Shown: positions 16,876 through 25,110, counted from the first letter of the stretch. The stretch: DNA of 48,043 nucleotides from an uncultured Prevotellaceae bacterium (GCA_937898415.1 CALDLA010000165.1:1-48043); one strand, 5' to 3'. Notes: generated from the letters alone by a model not told the origin. Program-made: numbers and translations.

Positions 16876-19272
16876 TTAATCGTTATACAGGTTTCCGTTT
16901 TTACGCGAAAGCACTTCTTCACCTTGGTAACCGCCTGTTGTCGTCGACGTTCCCTTGTCGCGGTAGGTTGTGGTCGGCCCCTCCGTAGACTTAAGTGTAG
17001 TGACAGCGTCCTTGGAACGAGGACGGTAATTGTCCTTCGGGTGAGTGTAAAGGTTTTCTTCGACGTAGTTCTGATTCCAGCAGTCCTCAGAGTATTCCAC
17101 ATATTTGTGGAAGTCGGTATAGGCGGCATCCACCTTGACGCGCTCCTTGGGCCACTTGGTACCGATGGGTGTCAGAATCTTGTGGGGAGCCCATCCCTGT
17201 TCAGCCGTCAGTTCAAGTGAAGCTCCCGTACTGTACAGAATCCGGATGGGGATAGACACGATGCTGCTGTAGTTGAAGTCTGTTCCTAAGACCACAGGGT
17301 CATACTTTATCCAGGAGTTGCCATAGGAGCCGCTGTTATCGTCAATCGTGTTGATGATGGTATTGGTGGCACTGCCGCCCATGACGTTGTGAACCTCAAT
17401 GCCGGCAACCGACAAAGGCAGTGTGCCGCCGGCAGCCAGCAGGATGATGGTGGTCTGGTAGGTGGCATCTCCTTCAACCGTCTGGTCACTGACGACAACG
17501 CCATCTTCTGATATAATAGTGCGGGTGCTTGGTGTCACTTTGTACACGTAGGCATCAAATACGGCATCATTGAAGTCAAGGTCGTTGGTACTGATCTTTC
17601 CGAGGTCTTCACAGAAGACGCGTCCTTGTTCAATCAGTTCTCTGGTTTCATAATATTCCTTGGTCGTCAAAACGGTAATCTTGTCCTCTGATGTCTCGCC
17701 TTGGTCGATGGGAATCACTTGCGAGTCGGGGGTAATGGACTGCCATGTCGCACCACATTGTCTTTCCTCCACCGTAAAATTGATGGTGCTGAAGTCTGCA
17801 CCCGTGACAATCTTTGTCACGTTATGCAGATCCCATGTGACATCTTCGTCTTGGTGGTCGGCCAATTCTTCTGCCGTGGTCTCGTTGGAATAGGTCACGT
17901 TGTCGAATTCGCTGTACATGTTGACATCGTTGTAAGTCTTATAGAACTTCATCTCCTCGTAGGCCAGGGTCAGGTTGGCACCACTGACATGGAAGGCTGA
18001 CCCCTTATGGGCAGGCACTTGGTTCAGACCTGCCAAGCGGACGCAGACGTTAGCCAGGTCATTGGCGGCGACAAAGCCTTGCATCTGGTGCTCATAGTCG
18101 AAATCGGCTCCCTGCATGCCCCACTTTGTTCCACCTTTGACATTAAAGCCGGAATTGTCATACATGTTGACGCGGAAATTGTTGAAAAGTCCCGTTCCGA
18201 GCTCTGCATAACTGCCCTGCATCATATTGAAGAGGCCGTCGGTAAAGTTACAGTTGTTTTTTACAATCAGTTGGCAGTAGTTGTAGAAGGTGCCGTTCTT
18301 GGCGCTGAATACCATACTGCCAGTTGTGTAATGTCCGTTGTTCACCCAAACGATTTCTCGCTGCGTCACCTTCGTCTGGCCACTGATGTTCACATTACCG
18401 TCGGTGAAGAAGTGGCAGGTAGAGTTGAGCGTCATGGAGGGAGCGTTGAGCTCGACATTCTCGCCTCGGTTGTAGAAATAGGACGTGTTGCCGGCACCGG
18501 CGCTGTAAGTCAGTGCGCCTGTGGCCACGAATATGGCTTCGTTGTAAACTTTGGCATTGTTGCCGATGTCGTATGCGCCGGTGTTCACCGTACCACGGTT
18601 GAACAATTTAATACCATAATTGCTGGCAATGTGGTCGCGCTGATCATTCAGTGTCGCTCCACTCGCAACAGAAATAAGGCAACCACCCATTTCGCCGAAC
18701 TCGCTGTCCAGCGTTACGTTACCATTTAGAATGTAGAGATTGAAATTAGCGTTACCATTACGTTTCAGTGTGACATTGCCGTTTACGGAGACATACACAT
18801 TATAGGGATGAACCACCGTTTGGCCGTTTTCATAGGCCAAATTCTGCCATCCTCCTCCAATGGTGTACTCCCCGGCCTGGGTAATGGCGTAGTTGTGCCC
18901 TTCGCCATTGGCTATCAGCTGGTTGTAGTCGTTCAGATTCTCCGGTCCGGAAGCCCCTGAAGGAACAGACGTAGGGTAGGCTGCTGACAATTCCTGCTGT
19001 GAGGGGAAGTCAAATTCACGATACACGTCATCGTTGACACTAATGGCTCGTGTCAAGTCAAGTCGGCTGTTGTCAACGGTTGCCGACTGGGGAGTTCCGA
19101 ATCCCCAGTTCTGGTTAGGGTCAATTTTTCCATAGGCATCCACGAATACTTCCTGGTATGCCTTCAGTTTACTGTCCACATAGGTCGAGTAATCTACTTC
19201 ATCATGTGAGCAACTGGCTATACATCCTCCAAGGACGAGCACAATAGCTCCTCTTAATAATTGCGTCTTCAT
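16876..19272 (-). CDS. Large LruC/DUF4842 domain lipoprotein with beta-helix region
   Basis: A 798-residue lipoprotein and the first gene of the leftward operon. The signal MKTQLLRGAIVLVLGGCIASCSHDE has a lipobox. The conserved opening KAYQEVFVDAYGKIDPNQNWGFGTP matches the sister proteins, as does the FDFPSQQELSAAYPTSVP segment. The beta-helix-like middle resembles that of the gene at 12569 nearly phrase for phrase (FNLYILNGNVTLDSEFGE, GATLNDQRDHIASNYGIKL, FNRGTVNTGAYDIGN). The C-terminal LruC/DUF4842 domain has TNDLDFNDAVFDAYVYK near residue 564, then LAAGGTLPLSVAGIEVHNVMGG. An extra C-terminal tail of about 70 charged residues ends GTSTTTGGYQGEEVLSRKNGN. Promoter at 19309. Confidence 0.82.
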   Translation of the reverse strand: MKTQLLRGAIVLVLGGCIASCSHDEVDYSTYVDSKLKAYQEVFVDAYGKIDPNQNWGFGTPQSATVDNSRLDLTRAISVNDDVYREFDFPSQQELSAAYPTSVPSGASGPENLNDYNQLIANGEGHNYAITQAGEYTIGGGWQNLAYENGQTVVHPYNVYVSVNGNVTLKRNGNANFNLYILNGNVTLDSEFGEMGGCLISVASGATLNDQRDHIASNYGIKLFNRGTVNTGAYDIGNNAKVYNEAIFVATGALTYSAGAGNTSYFYNRGENVELNAPSMTLNSTCHFFTDGNVNISGQTKVTQREIVWVNNGHYTTGSMVFSAKNGTFYNYCQLIVKNNCNFTDGLFNMMQGSYAELGTGLFNNFRVNMYDNSGFNVKGGTKWGMQGADFDYEHQMQGFVAANDLANVCVRLAGLNQVPAHKGSAFHVSGANLTLAYEEMKFYKTYNDVNMYSEFDNVTYSNETTAEELADHQDEDVTWDLHNVTKIVTGADFSTINFTVEERQCGATWQSITPDSQVIPIDQGETSEDKITVLTTKEYYETRELIEQGRVFCEDLGKISTNDLDFNDAVFDAYVYKVTPSTRTIISEDGVVVSDQTVEGDATYQTTIILLAAGGTLPLSVAGIEVHNVMGGSATNTIINTIDDNSGSYGNSWIKYDPVVLGTDFNYSSIVSIPIRILYSTGASLELTAEQGWAPHKILTPIGTKWPKERVKVDAAYTDFHKYVEYSEDCWNQNYVEENLYTHPKDNYRPRSKDAVTTLKSTEGPTTTYRDKGTSTTTGGYQGEEVLSRKNGNLYND

Positions 19273-19308
19273 GTGTTACGTAACTTTGTTGAAATTCGAA
19301 TTCTGCTG

Positions 19309-19316
19309 CAAAATTA
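19309..19316 (-). promoter_or_regulatory. -7 box TAATTTTG for the surface-protein operon
   Basis: CAAAATTA on the plus strand lies 37 bases ahead of the ATG at 19272. It faces away from the TATTTTTG promoter at 19402, making a divergent pair. Confidence 0.6.
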
Positions 19317-19401
19317 ATATAAATATCCATAAGTTGTATCAGTGTTCTGTTAAAATTCTCAAAACACAGGGAAATGTAGGTTCTTTTTTCGGGATTTTTT
19401 G

Positions 19402-19409
19402 TATTTTTG
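19402..19409 (+). promoter_or_regulatory. -7 box TATTTTTG for the divergent LruC lipoprotein
   Basis: TATTTTTG matches TAnnTTTG, 21 bases upstream of the ATG at 19431. A longer start at 19407 would lie inside this box and was rejected. Confidence 0.65.
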
Positions 19410-19430
19410 CCCAAAAATACAGAAAGCCGT

Positions 19431-20705
19431 ATGTGCAGAATGAATAGATACGCAGGATGGAGTCTTCTCATGTTGGCTTCTTTGTTGGCTTCATGTCATA
19501 CTGACATGTTCAACGAGGAAGACTATAAGGAGATTGTCGAGATAGCCCAGCCTGTGCAGGGAATTGACGAAGACCACACCTGGAATCTGACGGCATCCTA
19601 TTTCTTGACGCTGGAAGCTGGCAGCAAGTATAAGGGTGCCAGTCGTTTCCTGATACTGAGCGGTAATCCTTTAGCGGGTTCAGGGGTGACTCTTTTGGGT
19701 AGCTATCCGGTAACAGAAGGAAAGAAGTCGTACGTTTCTTTCATAGCTCCCAGCAATCTCACTCGGTTCTATGCTGCACTTGTTGATGCCGATGGAAAGT
19801 ATGTTGTCACTCCCTTTTCTTCAAATCAGCACAGCATCAACTTCTCGCAATCCACTGTCACCAAGGGTGTCGTCAATGAAGACAAACTTAACCATCAGTC
19901 TTTTTCCTACTGTTTTGAGGACGAAATGCCAGAGCCGGGCGACTATGACTACAATGACGTGGTATTGCGAATATCTCAGGAACGTACGTCGGAAAATCAG
20001 ATAACCGTGAACGTCACGCTTGCTGCCGTGGGGTCGTTGTCGCAGGTAGCAGCAGCCATGCGCATTGCCAATTATAAGTATGATGATATTGAGAGTGTTA
20101 CGACGCTGGACAATGAGACCTTTGACGATGGGCTGAAGAAGACGTCATTGCCCTTCATAGAGAGTCGTGACTTACTGATAAAGGGTATTGACGATGCTGC
20201 AGTCATCAACCTGTTTGAGGATGCCCATTGGGCCACAGGTGCCACGCGTTATTCCTCGGAAGGATATATTGAGCGTTATAAATATAATGTGTCGAAGGTG
20301 ACCAGTTCTGTGTACGACATGATGAGTCCTCGCACCATCTCCTATGTGATTACTTTCAAGAATCCGTCCCAGCTCGATTATTTTACGCTCGACCTCCTTG
20401 ACCCTTTCATTATCGTGGAATATATGGGTACCTATATGGAAGTTCATGCCGTCTACCGTTACAGGTCCAATACATCGCTCCATGAATATGTCCAGCCCGA
20501 CATTGCTGTCATTTTGCCTTGGGCATTGACTGTTCCTGACGGTTCCTTCCGCTATCCGCTTGACGGCGTCAACATCGGATTTTCGAAAGACGGCGCACTT
20601 TTCGGTGCTTATATGACCGCCGGGCATTCCTTCGGAGAGTGGGCTTCCAACCATTTTACGGCCATTGACTGGTATCACTATCCGACAGTCAACCAAGTTT
20701 ATTGA
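19431..20705 (+). CDS. LruC domain-containing lipoprotein (divergent member of the locus)
   Basis: About 424 residues. The signal MNRYAGWSLLMLASLLASCHTD has a lipobox (LLASC). The motif VQGIDEDHTWNLT matches the DPNQxWGF/PDHTWGF motif of the three leftward lipoproteins. An N-terminal beta domain (about 50-150, including FLILSGNPLAG and YAALVDADGKYVVT) replaces the beta-helix. The LruC region begins FEDEMPEPGDYDYNDVVLRIS near residue 165, with the same acidic D-Y-D-Y-N-D core, and includes TLAAVGSLSQVAAAMRI. The start is ambiguous: ATG 19431 (MCRMNRYAG) or ATG 19440 (MNRYAG). The gene is transcribed away from its paralogues and ends 28 bases before argF', so read-through into that gene is possible. 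Confidence 0.78.
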   Translation: MCRMNRYAGWSLLMLASLLASCHTDMFNEEDYKEIVEIAQPVQGIDEDHTWNLTASYFLTLEAGSKYKGASRFLILSGNPLAGSGVTLLGSYPVTEGKKSYVSFIAPSNLTRFYAALVDADGKYVVTPFSSNQHSINFSQSTVTKGVVNEDKLNHQSFSYCFEDEMPEPGDYDYNDVVLRISQERTSENQITVNVTLAAVGSLSQVAAAMRIANYKYDDIESVTTLDNETFDDGLKKTSLPFIESRDLLIKGIDDAAVINLFEDAHWATGATRYSSEGYIERYKYNVSKVTSSVYDMMSPRTISYVITFKNPSQLDYFTLDLLDPFIIVEYMGTYMEVHAVYRYRSNTSLHEYVQPDIAVILPWALTVPDGSFRYPLDGVNIGFSKDGALFGAYMTAGHSFGEWASNHFTAIDWYHYPTVNQVY

Positions 20706-20733
20706 TATGTTGAGTTACTAATTCTATTATTTG

Positions 20734-21708
20734 ATGAGTCATACATTTAAATCATTTATCAATGTGGGGGATATCGGTCCCCTGGAGCAGGCTTTAGCCG
20801 AAGCAAAAGAAATCAAGGACGAACGGTTTAAGTATCAGCATTTGGGAAAGAACAAGACGCTGATGATGATTTTCTTTAACAATTCACTTCGTACCCGACT
20901 GTCAACCCAGAAGGCAGCCATGAACTTAGGCATGAATGTCATCGTGCTTGACGTGAATGCCGGTGCGTGGAAGTTAGAGACGGAGCGCGGCGTCATCATG
21001 GATGGCGACAAGTCAGAACACCTGTTGGAGGCCATTCCCGTCATGGGCTGTTACTGCGACATCATCGGTGTACGCTCCTTTGCCGGGTTGACCGATCGTG
21101 AGTATGATTATGCCGAGACGGTGGTCAACCAGTTCATTAAATACAGCGGGCGGCCTGTCTTTGCCATGGAGACGGCTACGGTGCATCCGCTGCAGGCATT
21201 TGCTGACCTGATAACGATAGAGGAATACAAGCAGGTGGAGCGGCCTAAGGTCGTCCTGACTTGGGCTCCTCATTGCCGCGCCCTGCCGCAGGCCGTTCCT
21301 AATTCTTTTGCACAATGGATGCTGGCAGCCGATGTGGATCTTGTCATCACCCACCCCGAGGGCTATGAACTCGACCCGAAGTTTGTAGGCGATGCCCGTG
21401 TGGAGTATGACCAGCGTAAAGCATTTGAGGGTGCTGACTTTATCTATGCCAAGAACTGGTCGAACCCCGGTGTGACCAATCCTGATGATTACGGGAAGAT
21501 TACGTCAAAGGATATGTCGTGGACAGTTGACACCGAGCACATGTCGTGGACAAACAACGGGAAATTCATGCATTGTCTGCCCGTGCGCCGTGGACTTATT
21601 GTGACCGATGACGTGATTGAAAGTCCCAACAGCATCGTGATTCCTGAGGCTGCCAATCGCGAAATATCCTGCTCAGTAGTACTGAAGCGGATGCTCGAAG
21701 CTTTATGA
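20734..21708 (+). CDS. argF': N-succinylornithine carbamoyltransferase (ArgF')
   Basis: A 324-residue transcarbamylase closely matching the Bacteroides fragilis enzyme that carbamoylates N-succinyl-L-ornithine in the succinylated arginine pathway of Bacteroidota. The carbamoyl-phosphate motif is FFNNSLRTRLSTQKAAMNLGM, in which SLRTR binds phosphate. HPLQAFADL and FMHCLPVRRG are also present. The residue that separates N-succinyl from N-acetyl specificity is Pro90 in B. fragilis and Glu92 in Xanthomonas; here it is Ser94, in GDKSEHLLEA. The published Xanthomonas E92S change gives succinyl specificity, so the call holds. ATG 20734 was chosen over a TTG three bases earlier. The stop overlaps the threonine aldolase start by four bases (ATGA). 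Confidence 0.92.
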   Translation: MSHTFKSFINVGDIGPLEQALAEAKEIKDERFKYQHLGKNKTLMMIFFNNSLRTRLSTQKAAMNLGMNVIVLDVNAGAWKLETERGVIMDGDKSEHLLEAIPVMGCYCDIIGVRSFAGLTDREYDYAETVVNQFIKYSGRPVFAMETATVHPLQAFADLITIEEYKQVERPKVVLTWAPHCRALPQAVPNSFAQWMLAADVDLVITHPEGYELDPKFVGDARVEYDQRKAFEGADFIYAKNWSNPGVTNPDDYGKITSKDMSWTVDTEHMSWTNNGKFMHCLPVRRGLIVTDDVIESPNSIVIPEAANREISCSVVLKRMLEAL

Positions 21709-22736
21709 TATCTTTTGAGTGTGACTACAACAACGGGGCACATCCTAAGGTGTTGGAGAACCTCGTCAAGTATAATTCATCGAAGCCGGCGCCCTACGGC
21801 TTCGATGAATTTTCAGAGCGTGCAAAGCTGAAGATTAGCGAGGCCATTGGGATGGCTGATGCGCAGATATTCTTCCTGACGGGCGGCACGCAGGCTAACG
21901 CTACGACGATAGACTCCATGCTTTACCAATACGAAGGCGTCATTAGTGTCGGTTCTGGCCATATCAACGTACATGAGGCTGGAGCCGTGGAGTTTACGGA
22001 GCACAAGATCATCACCATTGCTGATGTCAAGCACGACGGGAAAATGAATGCCCAGACTCTCGACAACTATCTGGATGATTTCATGCACGACGGCAACCGC
22101 GACCATGCTGTCCATCCCGGACTGGTCTATATCACCTTCCCTACGGAGTTCGGTACGCTCTATACGGCTCGGGAACTGAACGACATCTATCAGGTTTGCC
22201 AGCGGTATGAGATACCGCTTTATGTGGATGGCGCCCGTCTGGGCTACGGACTGATGGCTGAGGGTAATGACGTGACGCTGCCCTATCTGGCCCGTCATTG
22301 CGATGTGTTCTACATTGGTGGTACGAAGATTGGGGCCTTGTGCGGCGAGGCAGTCGTCTTCTGTGGACGTAAGGCGCATAAGCATTTCTTCTCCATCCAG
22401 AAACAGCATGGTGCCGTTATTGCCAAAGGGGCATTGATAGGCCTTCAGTTCGAGGCCCTGTTTACCGACGGGTTATACTTCGAACTGTCGCGTCATGCCG
22501 TCAACATGGCTATGCGGCTGAAGGCCCTGTTCCGCGAGAAAGGCTATCAGTTCTATGTCGATTCCCCCACCAACCAGCAGTTCATCGTATTGAATAATGA
22601 ATTGGTGACGCGTCTCCAGCAGCGTGTGGCCTTCACCCACTTTGGACAGACCGACAAACACCACACCATCTGTCGCTTCGTGACCAGCTGGGCAACGACG
22701 GAGGAAGACATAGCGTCATTAAGGGCAGCTCTTTAA
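21705..22736 (+). CDS. Low-specificity L-threonine aldolase / beta-eliminating lyase family
   Basis: A 343-residue PLP enzyme of fold type I, aromatic amino acid beta-eliminating lyase/threonine aldolase family, which cleaves threonine (or allo-threonine) to glycine and acetaldehyde. Visible features: DYNNGAHPKVLENL at the N-terminus, LTGGTQANATTI at 59-70 (phosphate loop), YVDGARLGYGL with Asp175 contacting the pyridine nitrogen, and the Schiff-base Lys208 in FYIGGTKIGALCGEA. The start codon overlaps the argF' stop, so translation is probably coupled; nothing else in the pair suggests a shared pathway beyond amino-acid metabolism. Length is normal for the family (about 340). Confidence 0.88.
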   Translation: MISFECDYNNGAHPKVLENLVKYNSSKPAPYGFDEFSERAKLKISEAIGMADAQIFFLTGGTQANATTIDSMLYQYEGVISVGSGHINVHEAGAVEFTEHKIITIADVKHDGKMNAQTLDNYLDDFMHDGNRDHAVHPGLVYITFPTEFGTLYTARELNDIYQVCQRYEIPLYVDGARLGYGLMAEGNDVTLPYLARHCDVFYIGGTKIGALCGEAVVFCGRKAHKHFFSIQKQHGAVIAKGALIGLQFEALFTDGLYFELSRHAVNMAMRLKALFREKGYQFYVDSPTNQQFIVLNNELVTRLQQRVAFTHFGQTDKHHTICRFVTSWATTEEDIASLRAAL

Positions 22737-23108
22737 TTTTTCCTTCGTGATAACGGCATACCGGCCTCCAGAGTTTACTCCGACTAAACTCAAGGTTTAC
22801 TCCGACTAAACTGGAAGTTTAGTGCCGATAAAAGGTCAGCTACCCGGCACCTACAGGCCCGCTACCCGGCACCTTCATCCTCGCCAAGTGGCTCCTCAAA
22901 GTTTTCTTGCGATACCTCCCGTCAGGTGACTAAAACATTGATTCATAAGCAGTTTGCGCTTTTCAGACCTCCCTTCGCACCTCCCGTTCCTCCTCCCTTT
23001 TGACCTCCCGTCACACCTCCCCTCAGAAAGCCACAGGGGGCTGCTGTTTTCTAAGCTCTGCTCATAATTTTTCTTTCTCTTTTTCTTGGTAGTTTCCAAA
23101 ACTTTGTT
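22737..23108. repeat. Gene-free segment with several short repeat families
   Basis: No gene that I can support. It holds (a) GTTTACTCCGACTAAACT twice (22773-22790, 22795-22812) plus a degenerate third copy near 22816, each containing AGTTTA/TAAACT arms; (b) GCTACCCGGCACCT twice (22839-22852, 22861-22874), 22 bases apart; (c) at least five copies of ACCTCCC(GT) between about 22911 and 23025 at irregular spacing. Repeat (a) recurs in altered form at about 23927-23950, and repeat (c) at 23981-24060, so the two repeat clusters flank the VapBC-like module. The minus strand is open here but reads as low-complexity EGRCDGRSKGRRNGRCEGRS. Confidence 0.7.
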
Positions 23109-23116
23109 TATCTTTG
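23109..23116 (+). promoter_or_regulatory. -7 box TATCTTTG for the VapBC-like operon
   Basis: TATCTTTG lies 37 bases upstream of the antitoxin ATG at 23153. Confidence 0.7.
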
Positions 23117-23152
23117 CATCCGAAAGTGTGTAACAAGACAAAAATACTTCTT

Positions 23153-23383
23153 ATGATAGGTACACGAAGCATTACTGATATGTATATGGTGATTTTGGCA
23201 TCGCTAAGTAACAGCGACAAGCTCGACCTGATTGCCAAATTATCTAATTCAATGCGCAACGATGCTGAAAAGAAGCGTACGCGTCCTAACTTGCGCACTT
23301 GCTTCAAGGGCGACTGGAGCACTATTAAAGCAGAGGAGTTGAGAAATCACGATTATCACGGAAGAACCGTAGACAGCTGGTAA
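23153..23383 (+). CDS. Antitoxin of a VapBC-like module
   Basis: A 76-residue protein: MIGTRSITDMYMVILASLSNSDKLDLIAKLSNSM then a basic, disordered C-terminal half (EKKRTRPNLRTCFKGDW...HDYHGRTVDSW). It sits three bases before a PIN-domain toxin gene and shares its promoter. The length, the N-terminal helical part and the tail that could wrap the toxin fit an antitoxin role, but the sequence does not show a classic AbrB/MazE or RHH motif that I can point to, so the class rests on position. The start at 23153 lies after the promoter at 23109; an upstream in-frame start at 23114 overlaps the promoter. Confidence 0.7.
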   Translation: MIGTRSITDMYMVILASLSNSDKLDLIAKLSNSMRNDAEKKRTRPNLRTCFKGDWSTIKAEELRNHDYHGRTVDSW

Positions 23384-23386
23384 GGA

Positions 23387-23800
23387 ATGAAACAATACTT
23401 GCTTGACACAGACATTTGCATTGAACTCATCAAACATAATGAGCGTGTTCTTGACAAGGTGGAGGCCGTTGGCGAAGAGAATTGTTTCGTGACGGACATT
23501 ACCATAGCGGAATTGTTTTTTGGTGCAGCAAAATCTGCACGCCCCGATCACTTTGACGATGTTGACAGCATCCTTCAATCGTTTGACCTCAAGCCATTAT
23601 TGCCTTCACTCCGTCTTTATGGTGAGAACAAGGCTTTGCTCGAAGACCAGGGACGAATGATAGGCGAGTTCGACCTGTTGATAGGCTCTTGTGCAGTTTA
23701 TCATAACCTTATTATGGTTACATCGAATATAAAGCACTTCAATCATATTCCCAATATCCAACTTGAGGATTGGGCACAGAAGTCAAAATATAAAAGGTGA
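23387..23800 (+). CDS. vapC: PIN-domain ribonuclease toxin, VapC family
   Basis: A 137-residue PIN-domain protein. The acidic active-site residues are in place: Asp7 in YLLDTDICIEL, Glu42 in TIAELFFGA and Asp96 in GEFDLLIGSCA, with Asn114 in TSNIKHFNHIP at the fourth site. PIN toxins cleave specific RNAs (often tRNA or rRNA) with Mg2+ and are held inactive by the cognate antitoxin, here the gene ending three bases upstream. A clear terminator follows at 23847. The module lies within a repeat-rich, gene-poor stretch, as expected for mobile accessory DNA. Confidence 0.88.
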   Translation: MKQYLLDTDICIELIKHNERVLDKVEAVGEENCFVTDITIAELFFGAAKSARPDHFDDVDSILQSFDLKPLLPSLRLYGENKALLEDQGRMIGEFDLLIGSCAVYHNLIMVTSNIKHFNHIPNIQLEDWAQKSKYKR

Positions 23801-23846
23801 TTATCTCCAACCTTCAAACCTAAATTACATATTATAAAAAAATCTC

Positions 23847-23876
23847 CGAATCGCTTGGCGGTTCGAATTTCTTTTT
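23847..23876 (+). terminator. Rho-independent terminator after vapC
   Basis: Stem CGAATCGC (23847-23854) with GCGGTTCG (23858-23865), one G-T wobble, TTG loop, followed by AATTTCTTTTTT. Confidence 0.8.
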
Positions 23877-23878
23877 TG

Positions 23879-23886
23879 TATCTTTG
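23879..23886 (+). promoter_or_regulatory. -7 box TATCTTTG with no gene downstream
   Basis: A perfect TAnnTTTG match directly after the vapC terminator. No convincing reading frame follows for over 600 bases, so it may start an untranslated RNA or be a relic. Confidence 0.4.
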
Positions 23887-24499
23887 CGAACCGACCTCGT
23901 TGTTACCGCCCCTCAGAGTTTATCCTACTAAACTCCAAACTGTAGTCTGAACCTTCGAGGGGGGATTGGACGGGACCTCAACGGGAGGCGTCAGCGAGAC
24001 ACCTCCCGTCCTGAAACCCTTTGTACATCGGCATTTCAGAAGAAAACGGGAGGTTGGGAGGTTAAAATGCAAAATTCTTAACGAGCCCCACCTGTGTGAC
24101 AATTGAGACCGCTCGAACTTGTTCGCTTGCCAGAAGCAAGAATTGGACAGTCGTTTTTTGCACGCCTACCGAGATAGGAATGCTAAATGGGTCACTTAGC
24201 AATGCTATATAGGCCATTTAACCTATCTATATGGGTCAGTTAGCATGACCAACCGTATGGATGCCGACAAGGAAAAAATGCATTGTCTTTTGTCCTAATT
24301 GTCACAAATGTCTTGTAAGTTACCTCAGATGTTACCTCTATGTTACCTCTTTCGAGGAGACCCAACATCGCGCATCCCCTTTACAGCAAGGCGTTTCCAA
24401 AGATAATGTTAGGTGTTAGGTCAGAAAGCAAATTTGCGCAGAAAAATTCCATTTGTCAATAATTTCGCCCTTTTTCTTGGAACTATCAGAAAAAGTTAC
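23887..24499. other. Gene-free, repeat-containing segment between two toxin-antitoxin modules
   Basis: No gene that I can support. Contents: a degenerate copy of the AGTTTA..TAAACT repeat (about 23927-23945); an inverted repeat ACGGGAGG (23981-23988) / CCTCCCGT (24002-24009), with further GGGAGGT copies near 24050; a block (about 24191-24256) with related units ATGCTAAATGGGTCACTTAGCA and ATATGGGTCAGTTAGCATG; and three GTTACCTC units between about 24319 and 24352. Composition is lower in GC than the flanking core genes. Confidence 0.6.
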
Positions 24500-24507
24500 T
24501 AAATTTG
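24500..24507 (+). promoter_or_regulatory. -7 box TAAATTTG for the YafQ-type module
   Basis: TAAATTTG matches TAnnTTTG, 25 bases upstream of the antitoxin ATG at 24533. Confidence 0.7.
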
Positions 24508-24532
24508 CAGCAAACTTATAACACTCAGATTT

Positions 24533-24739
24533 ATGCAAACGATATCAACAATAGAAAACGTACAACTGACACTGCCAAATGCAGACATCAGTTTTCTGCG
24601 TACTCTATCGAAAAAGATGGGATGGTCACTTAAGCTACAGCGAAAAAGTGGCATAGAAAAAGGCTTGGATGACATCCGCAAAGGCAACGTCTTTCATGCC
24701 AAGAATTCCGAAGACCTGATAAAGCAAATCTTGGGTTAA
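24533..24739 (+). CDS. Antitoxin of the YafQ-type module
   Basis: A 68-residue protein: MQTISTIENVQLTLPNADISFLRTLSKKMGW followed by a helical, charged C-terminus (IEKGLDDIRKGNVFHAKN..DLIKQILG). This is a RelB/DinJ-like arrangement, with an N-terminal strand for DNA binding and a C-terminal toxin-neutralising part. The gene ends three bases before the YafQ-type toxin and has its own promoter at 24500. The orphan protein at 1253-1435 shares the LP..SF...KKMGW pattern. Confidence 0.75.
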   Translation: MQTISTIENVQLTLPNADISFLRTLSKKMGWSLKLQRKSGIEKGLDDIRKGNVFHAKNSEDLIKQILG

Positions 24740-24742
24740 GAT

Positions 24743-25015
24743 ATGTACGAAATCATCTATACTGGCCAGTTCAAGAAATCATTGAGGCTGTGCGTTCGTC
24801 GTGGTTTGGACGTTCAAGCCTTTACTACCGTACTTGATATTCTGCAAGAAAAGGGCCAGTTGCCTGCGATATATCGTCCACACAAATTGACAGGCAAGTA
24901 TAAGGGATGCTGGGAATGTCACATACAGTCAGACTGGCTGCTCATTTGGGAGCAGGACGACTATCAACTAAGACTCATCCTTGTTGATACCGGTACCCAC
25001 TCCGACTTGTTCTGA
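24743..25015 (+). CDS. yafQ: YafQ-family mRNA interferase toxin
   Basis: A 90-residue RelE/ParE-superfamily toxin. Comparison with the E. coli YafQ active site finds the key residues at matching spacing: His47 (RPHKLTG), His60 and Asp64-Trp65 (CHIQSDWLLIW), His86 (DTGTHSDLF) and the terminal Phe90. The R-x-H-x-L-x-G-x-Y-K-G-x-W-E-C-H-I core is diagnostic for the family. YafQ toxins cut mRNA on the ribosome and are neutralised by DinJ-type antitoxins, here encoded just upstream. The two genes form a compact operon beside a VapBC-like module. Confidence 0.9.
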   Translation: MYEIIYTGQFKKSLRLCVRRGLDVQAFTTVLDILQEKGQLPAIYRPHKLTGKYKGCWECHIQSDWLLIWEQDDYQLRLILVDTGTHSDLF

Positions 25016-25110
25016 AAAAATATAATTGTTGAACCCTAAAAACTGCACCGCTTATGGTAACATAGCAATGACTGATTAACATATACGTTGAAGCGTCCGC
25101 TTTGATTCTT

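Noticed and set aside
22896..23141. Leftward 81-residue frame rich in GRS/EGR
   Set aside because: It is generated by the ACCTCCC repeats, overlaps the VapBC promoter region and has no family resemblance.
23851..23876. GGTTCGAATTT resembling a tRNA T-loop
   Set aside because: The flanking bases form a compact terminator hairpin and no acceptor, D or anticodon arms can be drawn upstream.
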